Assembly: GCA_020859985.1 (NCBI GenBank)
Contig: JAJBVD010000020.1
Span: 1-51,225 of the forward strand
Length of the DNA: 51,225 nucleotides
From: Clostridiales bacterium
Lineage (GTDB): Bacteria; Bacillota; Clostridia; Lachnospirales; Lachnospiraceae
Reading direction: 5' to 3'
The position numbers were made by a program, and so were the translations under genes. The first letter of the stretch is position 1, and each line of letters begins with the position of its first letter. Below the pieces are notes generated by a model. It had not been told where the DNA came from. It saw nothing but the letters and a program-made list of their open reading frames with translations, and made no database searches. Positions 6,765 to 14,851 of this stretch are shown here, in pieces.

Positions 6765-8198
6765 TCACTGTCCCAGCAGCCGTTCACCAATGCGGAAGAC
6801 ATCGCCGGCTCCCATGGTGATCAGCAGATCGCCTGCAGCGCAGTTTTCAAGTAAAAAGGTTTCGATTTCATCAAAGGTCGGGAAGTACCATGCTTCGCGG
6901 CCTTTTTCTTTGAGCTTCTGACAGATCTGCTCAGAGCTGACACCGAGAGTATCTGTCTCTCTGGCTGCGTAAATATCGGCCAGCACGACATTGTCCGCCA
7001 GTGAAAGGGCATCGACAAACTCATCAAACAGAGCTTTCGTGCGGGAATACGTATGCGGCTGGAAGACGCACCAGATACGCTTTGCCGGGTATTTCTTTGC
7101 CGCATGCAGTGTCGCCCGGATCTCGGTCGGATGATGTGCGTAGTCGTCAATAATTGTCACACCGGCAATCTCTCCCTTTTTCTGGAAACGCCGGTCGGTG
7201 CCGGTGAAGCCGGAGATTCCCTCATTCATAGCTGCAACAGATACGCCGAGCAGGTCCGCGCAGGCGATCGCTGCGGCTGCGTTTGTAATATTATGCTCAC
7301 CGGGCACGCTTAATGTAAAGTGGCCGAGGAAGCGGTCAGAGTCATTCGTCTGCTCCTGGCTCGAAAGGGTGGCCTGACGGTCTGAAGGATCAGAGTGCAC
7401 ACAGAGATCAAATGAAGCACATCCGAGTTCGTCCCAGGTGATATTTTCCGCGTGATAATCGCCGCAGCCGGCGCCGAAGGTCACAACACGACAGGCGAGA
7501 CCTTTCGTAAAAGCTTCAATCTCAGGAACCTGAGCACTAAGGACCAGCGTTCCTTCAGCCGGGATCCTTTCCGCAAAGAGGCGGAAGGAGTGGCGGATGT
7601 CGTCCAGATCCTTAAAGAAATCCAGATGATCCGCGTCTATGTTCAGAATAATGCCGGTCTGCGGATTCAGATGAAGAAAACTGTTCGTGTATTCGCAGGC
7701 CTCGGTCAGAAAGGAGCCGGAATTGCCGACTCGCACATTCCCGCCGATAGAGGGAAGAATGCCGCCGACAGAGATTGTCGGATCCATATCCTGCGCCAGC
7801 ATGATGTGAGCGATCATGGAAGTCGTGGTAGTCTTGCCGTGCGTACCGGCCACGGCCACGGAGGTCGGGTATTGATCCATCAGCTGTCCGAGAAGCTCCG
7901 CACGTGACATCATCGGAAGCCGGGCAGCCACAGCCTGAGCGTACTCCGGGTTATCCGGATGGATGGCTGCTGTATATACAACAAGATCGATATCGTCCTG
8001 AATATTCGCTGCACTCTGCGGAATATGAATCTGCGCTCCCAGTCCCTCTAGCCAGGACGTCTGTTCACTTTTTCTGGAATCTGAGCCGGTGACTGTAAAG
8101 CCGCGGTCCAAAAGCACGGCTGCCAGTCCGCTCATACTGATGCCGCCGATCCCAATGAAATGGACGTGGATTGGCTGATCAAAATTAATCTGAACCAT
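6765..8198 (-). CDS. murC: UDP-N-acetylmuramate--L-alanine ligase
   Basis: Cytoplasmic Mur ligase that adds the first L-Ala of the peptidoglycan stem peptide. The N-terminal Rossmann motif HFIGIGGISMSGLA is specific for MurC. The ATP loop is GTHGKTTTT (118-126). The central domain carries LTEACEYTNSFLHL and NIDADHLDFF, and the C-terminal domain contains IDDYAHHPTEIRATL and FQPHTYSRT. The 477-aa length is normal. The RBS is AAAAGGAG (complement of 8211-8218), about 12 nt from the ATG, slightly long. A putative minus-strand promoter at 8437-8410 would place repeat element B1 entirely in the murC leader. Confidence 0.97.
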   Translation of the reverse strand: MVQINFDQPIHVHFIGIGGISMSGLAAVLLDRGFTVTGSDSRKSEQTSWLEGLGAQIHIPQSAANIQDDIDLVVYTAAIHPDNPEYAQAVAARLPMMSRAELLGQLMDQYPTSVAVAGTHGKTTTTSMIAHIMLAQDMDPTISVGGILPSIGGNVRVGNSGSFLTEACEYTNSFLHLNPQTGIILNIDADHLDFFKDLDDIRHSFRLFAERIPAEGTLVLSAQVPEIEAFTKGLACRVVTFGAGCGDYHAENITWDELGCASFDLCVHSDPSDRQATLSSQEQTNDSDRFLGHFTLSVPGEHNITNAAAAIACADLLGVSVAAMNEGISGFTGTDRRFQKKGEIAGVTIIDDYAHHPTEIRATLHAAKKYPAKRIWCVFQPHTYSRTKALFDEFVDALSLADNVVLADIYAARETDTLGVSSEQICQKLKEKGREAWYFPTFDEIETFLLENCAAGDLLITMGAGDVFRIGERLLGQ

Positions 8199-8236
8199 AT
8201 TTTGAAGATGCTCCTTTTCTTGAAAAAATTTATGTA

Positions 8237-8408
8237 TAATAATACTACGGATTGCTACGTGCTTCGCACATCTCGCAATCCTAAAAACATTCGGAATCCG
8301 CTCATTTTTCTCCGAAAAATGGCTACTTCCTCATGTTTTTGCGGTCCCAAAGGTCATGAATAGGAACGCTGGCGTTCCATTCCTGACCTTTTGTCCCTTG
8401 TATTATCA
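8237..8408. repeat. Structured repeat element B1 (putative murC leader)
   Basis: The terminal inverted repeats are TAATAATAC (8237-8245) and GTATTATCA (8400-8408), 8 of 9 pairing. Three hairpins lie inside. GGATTGC/GCAATCC (8249-8255, 8275-8281) has an inner GTGC/GCAC. AAAAACAT/ATGTTTTT encloses CATTTTT/AAAAATG. AAAGGTCA/TGACCTTT has an inner GGAACG/CGTTCC. On the minus strand its ends match those of element B2 at 21149-21263, both in the TGATAATACAAGG left end and in the GCACGTAGCAATCCGTAG right end. The element fills the space between the murC RBS and the putative murC promoter. Confidence 0.85.
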
Positions 8409-8409
8409 G

Positions 8410-8437
8410 ATTATACTCAATTTTTCCAAAAAGTCTA
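8410..8437 (-). promoter_or_regulatory. murC: Putative murC promoter
   Basis: On the minus strand, TAGACT (complement of 8432-8437), a 16-nt spacer and a perfect TATAAT (complement of 8410-8415). The start point would fall at about 8403, inside the terminal repeat of element B1, so B1 would form nearly the whole 5' leader. Confidence 0.5.
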
Positions 8438-8599
8438 TGATAAAAGGCAAGGAAAGCTGCATATAATATTAGACAAAAGAATTTTTAAAATACCGTCGAA
8501 AATGACCTCTTTCATGGCGAAAATAAAATATCTATATTCTTTCCGCCCGTTAATTAGAATAAGAATTGATAAAAAACATAGAAATTATTGTAAAAAATG

Positions 8600-8628
8600 T
8601 TCACTATTTAGAAAAGGTGTGGTATAAT
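8600..8628 (+). promoter_or_regulatory. Probable promoter of glgC-glgD
   Basis: TTCACT (8600-8605), a 17-nt spacer and a perfect TATAAT (8623-8628), in an AT-rich stretch (8409-8620) without a credible gene. It lies 90 nt before the glgC start. Confidence 0.7.
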
Positions 8629-8718
8629 ACGCCAAAGAGAACGGGGCCGGTCATGCGGGAGACTATTTTTGTTTGACTGGCGCGTACGAAGAATTTTTAT
8701 GACAGCAGAGGTGATAAC

Positions 8719-10074
8719 GTGATAAAGAAAGAAATGATAGCTATGCTGCTTGCGGGCGGACAGGGGAGCCGGCTCGGCGTCCTGACCTCGAAGGTGGCCA
8801 AGCCGGCGGTTGCTTTTGGCGGGAAATACCGCATTATTGATTTTCCCTTAAGCAACTGTATCAATTCAGGTGTGGACACTGTGGGAGTGCTGACACAGTA
8901 CCAGCCGCTTCGGCTGAATTCGCACATCGGCATTGGTATTCCGTGGGATCTTGACCGGAATGTGGGTGGCGTCACGGTCCTTCCCCCTTATGAGAAGGTA
9001 GAGAATACCGAATGGTATACCGGCACCGCGAACGCGATCTATCAGAACCTGACTTATATGGAATCGTTTCATCCGGATTACGTTTTGATCCTGTCGGGGG
9101 ATCATATCTACAAGATGGATTATGAGGTGATGCTGGATTTCCACAAAGCACACAATGCGGATGTGAGCATCGCGGTCATGCCGGTTCCGACAGAGGAAGC
9201 CAGCCGTTTTGGCATTGTGGTGACGGATGAGAACGGACGGATTCAGGAATTTCAGGAAAAGCCTGCTGAGCCGAAGAGCAACCTTGCGTCCATGGGAATC
9301 TACATATTCTCCTGGAATGCGCTGAAGGATGCGCTGATAGCGCTTTCCGGGCAGAGCGGCTGTGATTTTGGCAAGCACGTGATTCCGTATTGCCACGAGA
9401 AAGGTGAGACTCTGGTGGCGTACCAGTTCAATGGCTACTGGAAGGATGTGGGTACGCTCGGTTCCTATTGGGAAGCCAATATGGAGCTGATTGACATCAT
9501 TCCGGAGTTCAACCTTTATGAAGAATTCTGGAAGATTTATACGAAGAACGACATTCTGCCCCCGCAGTATGTCTCGGCCGATTCAGTGATCGAGCGCTGC
9601 CTGATCGGAGACGGGTCGGAGATTTACGGCAAGGCTTACAATTCCATCATCGGCTGCGGCGTTGTGATTGAAGAGGGCGCGGTGGTGCGGGATTCCATCA
9701 TCATGCAGAATACCGTTATCAAAGCAGGAGCGGATATTTATAAGGCGATCATTGCAGAGAATGTGGTCGTAGGAGAGAATGTGAAGATGGGTGTCGGCGA
9801 GGAAGTGCCGAACCGTTTAAAACCGTCGGTATATGCCTTCGGGCTGGTCGTGGTCGGAGAGAATTCGGTGATTCCGGCGAATGTTAGCATTGGGAAAAAT
9901 ACGGCGATCACCGGTGTCACGGTGCCGGAAGACTATCCGGACGGTTATCTTGGCGGCGGAGAGACACTGGATGTGGAGAACCGCTCCGCTCAGAATCGTC
10001 GGGAGACGATGGAGCGGCTTTCATCCGACATGATAAACGACGCCGGACAGGAGAAGGCAGGTGATGTTTTATGA
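8719..10074 (+). CDS. glgC: Glucose-1-phosphate adenylyltransferase, catalytic subunit
   Basis: Makes ADP-glucose, the first committed step of glycogen synthesis. An N-terminal nucleotidyltransferase domain ([17 protein letters not shown], then [20 protein letters not shown] and [11 protein letters not shown]) is followed by a left-handed beta-helix from about residue 290. The glucose-phosphate loop [11 protein letters not shown] and GYWKDVGT are intact, indicating an active subunit. The 451-aa length is a little over the usual 380-420 because of a charged C-terminal tail. The GTG start at 8719 is supported by AGAGGTGA 5-11 nt upstream; the next ATG is six codons in. The stop overlaps the glgD start by ATGA, indicating translational coupling. 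Confidence 0.95.
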   Translation: MIKKEMIAMLLAGGQGSRLGVLTSKVAKPAVAFGGKYRIIDFPLSNCINSGVDTVGVLTQYQPLRLNSHIGIGIPWDLDRNVGGVTVLPPYEKVENTEWYTGTANAIYQNLTYMESFHPDYVLILSGDHIYKMDYEVMLDFHKAHNADVSIAVMPVPTEEASRFGIVVTDENGRIQEFQEKPAEPKSNLASMGIYIFSWNALKDALIALSGQSGCDFGKHVIPYCHEKGETLVAYQFNGYWKDVGTLGSYWEANMELIDIIPEFNLYEEFWKIYTKNDILPPQYVSADSVIERCLIGDGSEIYGKAYNSIIGCGVVIEEGAVVRDSIIMQNTVIKAGADIYKAIIAENVVVGENVKMGVGEEVPNRLKPSVYAFGLVVVGENSVIPANVSIGKNTAITGVTVPEDYPDGYLGGGETLDVENRSAQNRRETMERLSSDMINDAGQEKAGDVL

Positions 10075-11198
10075 GGGCGGTCGGAATGATCCTGGCTGGC
10101 GGCAACAGCTATAGGATGAAGGAGCTTTCCAACAGGCGGGCGATTGCTGCCATGCCGATGGCAGGAAGTTTTCGTGCGATTGACTTTGCTTTGAGCAGCA
10201 TGTCGAATTCGAGCATACAGAAGGTGGCCGTGCTGACACAGTTTAATTCCAGATCGCTGGATCAGCACCTGAGTTCTTCAAAGTGGTGGGATTTCGGAAG
10301 AAAGCAGGGAGGCCTGTTTATCTTTCCGCCGATGCTGACCACGGACAACAGCCACTGGTACCGCGGGACGGCGGATGCGATTCATCAGAATCTGGATTTT
10401 CTGAGACAGTGTCACGAGCCTTATGTCGTGATTGCCTCCGGGGACGGAATATACAAGCTGGATTATACGAAGGTGCTCGAGTACCATATCGCAAAGAAAG
10501 CAGACATCACGGTCGTCTGCAAGGAGCTTCCGCCAAGCGAGGACATCACCCGGTTCGGTCTGGTGCAGATGGATGAGGATAGCCGCATCGTCCGGTTTGA
10601 CGAAAAACCGATGGCTGCCGCGTCCAACATTGTTTCCTGCGGGATCTATGTGGTCCGGCGCAGGCTGCTGATCGAGCTGATTGAGCAGGCGGTGTACGAG
10701 GGCAGACATGATTTTGTGAGAGATGTGCTGATCCGCTATAAGGACGTGAAGCGGATCTATGGATACCGGATGGAAGGCTACTGGAGCAATATCGCCTCGG
10801 TAGAATCCTATTACCGGACGAATATGGATTTCCTGAAAAAGGATGTGCGGGATTACTTTTTCCGTGAACATCCGGATGTGCATTCGAAGGTGGACGATAA
10901 TCCTCCTGCCAAGTACAATCCGGGCAGCAATGTGAAAAACAGTCTTGTAGCCAATGGCTGCATTATCAATGGCACTGTGGAGAATTCCGTAATCTTTAAA
11001 AATGTGTTTGTCGGGAATAATTGTATTATTAAAAATTCTATCATACTCAATGACGTGTATCTCGGGGACAATGTGTATCTGGAGAACTGCATAGTCGAGA
11101 GCCGCGGCACGATCCGTGCGGATTCGCGCATCGTGGGCGGAGAAGCGGAGAATCCCCGGATTGTGATTGAGTCAGATAACCGATATGTTATGCAGTAG
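10071..11198 (+). CDS. glgD: Glucose-1-phosphate adenylyltransferase regulatory subunit GlgD
   Basis: GlgC paralogue that pairs with GlgC in Firmicutes and stimulates it. It keeps the overall fold ([48 protein letters not shown], beta-helix from about residue 270). The pyrophosphorylase signature is altered: the GGxGxRL loop becomes [10 protein letters not shown] and [10 protein letters not shown] becomes [10 protein letters not shown]. Both changes are typical of the non-catalytic GlgD. 375 aa is the expected length. It starts within the last codons of glgC (4-bp overlap). spoVG follows 36 nt later on the same strand. Confidence 0.95.
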   Translation: MRAVGMILAGGNSYRMKELSNRRAIAAMPMAGSFRAIDFALSSMSNSSIQKVAVLTQFNSRSLDQHLSSSKWWDFGRKQGGLFIFPPMLTTDNSHWYRGTADAIHQNLDFLRQCHEPYVVIASGDGIYKLDYTKVLEYHIAKKADITVVCKELPPSEDITRFGLVQMDEDSRIVRFDEKPMAAASNIVSCGIYVVRRRLLIELIEQAVYEGRHDFVRDVLIRYKDVKRIYGYRMEGYWSNIASVESYYRTNMDFLKKDVRDYFFREHPDVHSKVDDNPPAKYNPGSNVKNSLVANGCIINGTVENSVIFKNVFVGNNCIIKNSIILNDVYLGDNVYLENCIVESRGTIRADSRIVGGEAENPRIVIESDNRYVMQ

Positions 11199-11234
11199 TT
11201 TTACAGCAATATGGAAAGATAAGAGGTATTTGCA

Positions 11235-11507
11235 ATGACGATAACCGATGTAAGAGTCAGAAAAGTGGCAAAAGAGGGCAAGATGAAAGCGATCGTGTCC
11301 ATTACGCTGGATGAGGAGTTTGTCGTACATGACATTAAGGTGATCGAGGGAGAGAGAGGCCTGTTTATTGCCATGCCGAGCCGGAAAGCTGCGGACGGCG
11401 AGTACCGGGATATTGCGCACCCGATCAATTCCGCTACGCGTGAGCGGATCCAGCAGATCATTCTGGATGCGTATGAGAAAGCGGCGGACGCGGAGCCGGA
11501 AGAGTAA
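11235..11507 (+). CDS. spoVG: SpoVG RNA-binding regulator / septation protein
   Basis: 90-aa Spo[13 protein letters not shown], the conserved [19 protein letters not shown] core and [15 protein letters not shown] near the C-terminus. SpoVG binds RNA and influences cortex formation, septation and virulence genes in Firmicutes. AAGAGG lies 9 nt before the ATG. Its position directly after glgCD, rather than in the purR-spoVG-glmU context of bacilli, suggests cotranscription with glycogen synthesis genes or its own undetected promoter. A repeat module and a hairpin terminator follow. Confidence 0.96.
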   Translation: MTITDVRVRKVAKEGKMKAIVSITLDEEFVVHDIKVIEGERGLFIAMPSRKAADGEYRDIAHPINSATRERIQQIILDAYEKAADAEPEE

Positions 11508-11535
11508 AACCGGTTCACTGAAATATACAGATAAT

Positions 11536-11562
11536 GTAACTGTGAAGGTACTGAGCAGTTAC
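11536..11562. repeat. 27-nt hairpin module of family A, copy downstream of spoVG
   Basis: Starts GTAACTGTG and ends CTGAGCAGTTAC; 26 of 27 bases match the copies at 41046-41072 and 17300-17326 (inverted). The outer 8-bp stem GTAACTGT/GCAGTTAC has one mismatch. No full element A is visible around it. Confidence 0.75.
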
Positions 11563-11651
11563 CAGATGGCTGCGAAAAATGCGGCCGGCTGGTATTATGC
11601 GCAGGGGCGGGCAAGGCGTTTTGCAGCCCGGATCATATAAGAAAAAGAAAA

Positions 11652-11684
11652 GGGATACTCCGTAATGTTTCTATGGAGTATCCC
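11652..11684. terminator. Bidirectional terminator between spoVG and plsC
   Basis: GGGATACTCC (11652-11661) pairs perfectly with GGAGTATCCC (11675-11684). On the minus strand it is followed by a long T-rich tract (complement of 11640-11651), a strong terminator for plsC. On the plus strand it is followed by CCTTTGGTTTT, a weaker exit for glgCD-spoVG. Confidence 0.85.
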
Positions 11685-11738
11685 CCTTTGGTTTTACAGG
11701 AAACTTCGTCTTTATAAAGCAAAAACAATCCTTACTTT

Positions 11739-12473
11739 TCAGACTGTATGCGATTTCAGCATATTCGTAATGACGCTCTGTACATATTTTCCGGGCGCTT
11801 TCTGCTGTTCTTTTGAAAGCTCAGAAAGACAGATCGGTTCACCGTATTCCAGCGTGACATGTCTCTTGCGGACGTACGGCATATGATCTTCGAAGATCGC
11901 GGAGGAGCCAGTGATCGCCATTGGTATGATGGGACAGCCGGATTTGGACGCAATCTTGAAAGAACCCTCGTGGAAGGGCAGCATATCGAGCTCATTATCA
12001 CCCTTGCCGCGGGTACCTTCCGGGAAAATGGTAATCGAGACGCCGCTTTTCACCAGATCGATACAGGTGAGGATCGTCTTCATTCCGGCGCGCAGGTCAG
12101 AACGGTCCAGAAACTGGCAGTGCAGGATCTTCATCCAGCGGGAGAGCAGCGGAATCTTAAGCATTTCCTTTTTGGCCACATAGCCGGTCGGCCGCGGGCA
12201 GCGCGCGTATGTAAGCACGATGTCGAAGTAGCTTCGGTGGTTTCCGATGTACAGCACCGGGACATCTTTTGGAACGTTTTCCTCGCCGATCACGGTGAGG
12301 TCGACTCCGGCAAGCCATGTGATGACCTTCAGTGCCCATTGGACAATGCGCAGGGAGCTGATCTCACGCGCGGCAGGCCTGGTTTTCCCGAGTATCCATT
12401 CCACAAAAAAGATCGGAATGGATACAATGTGAAAGCAGATTAAAAAAATGAGTATTGCAAAAAAACGTATCAT
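11739..12473 (-). CDS. 1-acyl-sn-glycerol-3-phosphate acyltransferase (PlsC family)
   Basis: Membrane acyltransferase of phospholipid synthesis that converts lysophosphatidate to phosphatidate. An N-terminal hydrophobic helix (residues about 4-28) is followed by the acyltransferase motifs NHRSYFD (N78-D84, the NHxxxxD catalytic motif) and FPEGTRG (150-156), with IPMAITG further on. Total 244 aa, normal. The ATG at 12473 opens MIRFFAILIF, with an AAGG-type site 10 nt upstream. The longer frame from 12566 adds 31 residues unlike the family and is rejected. It lies 97 nt downstream of malQ on the same strand. Confidence 0.92.
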   Translation of the reverse strand: MIRFFAILIFLICFHIVSIPIFFVEWILGKTRPAAREISSLRIVQWALKVITWLAGVDLTVIGEENVPKDVPVLYIGNHRSYFDIVLTYARCPRPTGYVAKKEMLKIPLLSRWMKILHCQFLDRSDLRAGMKTILTCIDLVKSGVSITIFPEGTRGKGDNELDMLPFHEGSFKIASKSGCPIIPMAITGSSAIFEDHMPYVRKRHVTLEYGEPICLSELSKEQQKAPGKYVQSVITNMLKSHTV

Positions 12474-12570
12474 GCCATATCGCCTTTTTCTTATCGTGAA
12501 TTGCTCCGTATTATTACAGCAGTTTTTTCTTTCGTAAAGCTGAAAGTATGGAGCGGCTGCGGGCAAGCGC

Positions 12571-14118
12571 TTATTCGCTGTACCTTCCGTATAACTTTGT
12601 CGTCTCCAGCAGCCACTTCGCGAGCCCCTCGTGCAGATCCCCTTCTTTAAAACGGAACGCCCAGTTCGCCATCGCTACGCCCGGCGTGTTCATGCGCGCT
12701 TCGCTTCCGAGCTGCAGCAGATCCTGCACCGGGAAGATCGCGTATCTGGCGATGCTGTTCATGGCGATGCAGATAAAATCATGGCCGACGTTGCTGCCGT
12801 CTGTATTTCTCATGCGGCGGATGCGGTCCTGAATGATGTCCGGCTGTTCTTTGTACCAGCCCATGGTGGTGTCGTTGTCATGCGTGCCGGTATAGCAGAT
12901 GCAGTTGGTTGTTGTATAGTAAAACGGTATGTAGGTGGTATCATTCATGTCGCCGAAGCCGAACTGCAGCACTTTCATGCCCGGGAATCCAAGCGAGTCG
13001 CGCAGATGCTCTACTTCAGGAGTGATGACGCCGAGATCCTCCGCCCAGATTGGCAGATTTTCGCCCAGCTCCTTTTCAATGGCTCTGAACAGCTTTTCAC
13101 AGGGACCCTTGACCCACTGGCCGTTTACAGCCGTCTCTTCTTTTGCCGGCACGGCCCAGTATGCTTCAAAGCCGCGGAAATGGTCGATGCGCAGATAGTC
13201 GGTCAGCGAGAGCTGACGGCGTACGCGGCTGATCCACCAGCGGTAGCCGGTATCCGCGTGGTAATCCCAGTCGTAGAGCGGATTGCCCCAGAGCTGTCCG
13301 GTCGCACTGAAATAATCGGGCGGCACTCCCGCTACGTGGCTTGGGTATCCGTCCTCGTCCAGCTGGAACAGCTTTTTGTTGCTCCAGACGTCAGCGCTGT
13401 CTGTGGAGACAAAGATCGGGATGTCACCGATGATCCGTACATGTTTTTCGTGTGCATAGGCGCGAAGCTCGTCCCATTGTTCCTGAAACAGAAACTGCAG
13501 GAAGCAGTAGTACTGAATTGTATCGGCAAGCTCCGTGCGGAGCGCTTTTTTCTGTTTCTCGGTGGGATCACGGTACTCCGGCTCCCATTCCAGCCAGGAG
13601 ACGCCTTCCTGCGCATCCTTGCATGCCATGAACAGCGCAAAATCATCCAGCCAGCTCTTTTGCTCCTCGCAGAACGCCTCAAAATTCTCGATCATTGTTT
13701 TATCCGGCGTATGTAAAAATGAATGCCACGCCTTTTTCAAAAGAGTGGTCTTGAATTCGATCGCCGGGCCGTAATCTATTTTATTTTCATCCCATTTGGG
13801 AATCCTGGCTACATCCTCTTTGGTGAGCAGATGCTGTTCGATCAGCTTGTCCGGGCTGATCAGAAGCGGCTGCCCGGCAAATGCAGACGGCCCCTGATAC
13901 GGCGAATCTCCGTATCCGGTGGGACCAAGGGGCAGCACCTGCCAGAGATGCTGCCCGGAAGCCTCCAGAAAATCAATGAAATCATATGCACCCGGTCCCA
14001 GATCACCGATACCGTACGGGGATGGGAACGAGGTCGGGTGTGCGAGAATGCCGGATACGCGGCTGTAGTCCGGCAGTTCCACAGCCGGTTCGGCTGGTGC
14101 GGTCGTTTTTGTATTCAT
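12571..14118 (-). CDS. malQ: 4-alpha-glucanotransferase (amylomaltase, GH77)
   Basis: Transfers alpha-1,4-glucan segments in maltodextrin and glycogen metabolism. GH77 signatures are present: SPYGIGDLGPGAYDFIDFLE near the N-terminus, DYLRIDHFRGFEAYW with the nucleophile Asp, IWAEDLGVITPEV with the acid/base Glu, and YTGTHDNDTTMGW with the third carboxylate. 515 aa, typical of the bacterial short form. AAAGGAG (complement of 14129-14135) is about 10 nt from the ATG. It points away from glgCD but belongs to the same glucan metabolism. It is followed by plsC and preceded by a toxin-antitoxin pair. Confidence 0.96.
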   Translation of the reverse strand: MNTKTTAPAEPAVELPDYSRVSGILAHPTSFPSPYGIGDLGPGAYDFIDFLEASGQHLWQVLPLGPTGYGDSPYQGPSAFAGQPLLISPDKLIEQHLLTKEDVARIPKWDENKIDYGPAIEFKTTLLKKAWHSFLHTPDKTMIENFEAFCEEQKSWLDDFALFMACKDAQEGVSWLEWEPEYRDPTEKQKKALRTELADTIQYYCFLQFLFQEQWDELRAYAHEKHVRIIGDIPIFVSTDSADVWSNKKLFQLDEDGYPSHVAGVPPDYFSATGQLWGNPLYDWDYHADTGYRWWISRVRRQLSLTDYLRIDHFRGFEAYWAVPAKEETAVNGQWVKGPCEKLFRAIEKELGENLPIWAEDLGVITPEVEHLRDSLGFPGMKVLQFGFGDMNDTTYIPFYYTTTNCICYTGTHDNDTTMGWYKEQPDIIQDRIRRMRNTDGSNVGHDFICIAMNSIARYAIFPVQDLLQLGSEARMNTPGVAMANWAFRFKEGDLHEGLAKWLLETTKLYGRYSE

Positions 14119-14139
14119 GATAGAAGAACTCCTTTGTAT

Positions 14140-14487
14140 TTAGTCTTTGTTTAATATCTCTTCACAGTAAGCGTGAAGCTCCGGGATATCCTGAATCAGA
14201 GTCTCCCAAAGGATAGTGCTGTCGATTTTGCCATAATTATGTGCAACTACATTTCGAAGTGCTTTAATCTGGTTCCACGGCATTTTAGTATAGGTGCTTT
14301 TAAAATCAGCTGTGAGGTGAGTAGTCAATTCACCAATTTGCAACACACACAATGCTACAGCGTTTTGATAAATAGAATTCTGGGCGAAAATAGTGTAATC
14401 TTTTCCAAAGACATTGATGGTGTGATTGATTTCATGACAGTATTTTATGATATGCCGAAGAATTTCTGCGTCTCTGTCAGTCAGCAT
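14140..14487 (-). CDS. hepT: HepT-like toxin (DUF86, RNase-type HEPN)
   Basis: 115-aa HEPN-domain protein. The RX4-6HXY ribonuclease/target motif is present as RNVVAHNY (R78, H83, Y85). The preceding helices (AVALCVLQIGELTTHL, then MPWNQIKALRN) match the family. In the type VII MntA/HepT system the antitoxin adenylylates the toxin tyrosine next to this motif; here that would be Y85. The start overlaps the antitoxin gene by 11 bp, so translation is coupled. The pair sits between malQ and the sipL-like gene. Confidence 0.9.
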   Translation of the reverse strand: MLTDRDAEILRHIIKYCHEINHTINVFGKDYTIFAQNSIYQNAVALCVLQIGELTTHLTADFKSTYTKMPWNQIKALRNVVAHNYGKIDSTILWETLIQDIPELHAYCEEILNKD

Positions 14488-14779
14488 ACAGCATCACCTC
14501 ATCTTTCTGAATTTTCTGTAAAAAAGATTCCTCAAGGCTTCCAGTAGTCAGTACATCCACTTTTCGATCCAAAGCTTCTGATAAATCTGTATAAAACCCG
14601 CACAAAGCAAACATGCCTTCCATGGCACCTTTTTCGATTCGAATATCAATGTCGCTTTGGTCGTTGTAGTCTCCACGAGCAAAAGAACCAAATAAATACA
14701 CTCGCGACACACGATATTTTTTTGCAATGGGAGTGATTACCTCTTTTAGATCATTAATTGTATACTGGCGTTTCGTCAT
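14477..14779 (-). CDS. mntA: MntA-like antitoxin (minimal nucleotidyltransferase)
   Basis: 100-aa minimal nucleotidyltransferase with a textbook GSX10DXD motif: G31-S32 in LFGSFARGDYND, then D43 and D45 in SDIDIRI, with a third acid (D73) in the RKVDVLTT strand. It is the partner of the HEPN toxin immediately downstream (11-bp overlap). A perfect TATAAT lies on the minus strand (complement of 14804-14809), with a poor -35. An AAAAGGGA site is about 10 nt from the ATG. The intact motifs suggest an active antitoxin. Confidence 0.9.
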   Translation of the reverse strand: MTKRQYTINDLKEVITPIAKKYRVSRVYLFGSFARGDYNDQSDIDIRIEKGAMEGMFALCGFYTDLSEALDRKVDVLTTGSLEESFLQKIQKDEVMLYAD

Positions 14780-14851
14780 ACGGTTGTTCCCTTTTCGCTG
14801 ATAATTATAAAACTAATTTTAACACATAATCACAGATGAGACAATGCAAAA

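Noticed and set aside
8409-8720. Small protein gene (78 aa, 8391-8627) before glgC
   Set aside because: Lysine/phenylalanine-rich translation of an AT-rich promoter region, no RBS, and it overlaps the glgC promoter and the end of element B1.
12631-13716. 361-aa plus-strand frame opposite malQ
   Set aside because: It lies fully antisense to a conserved GH77 gene and has no family features.
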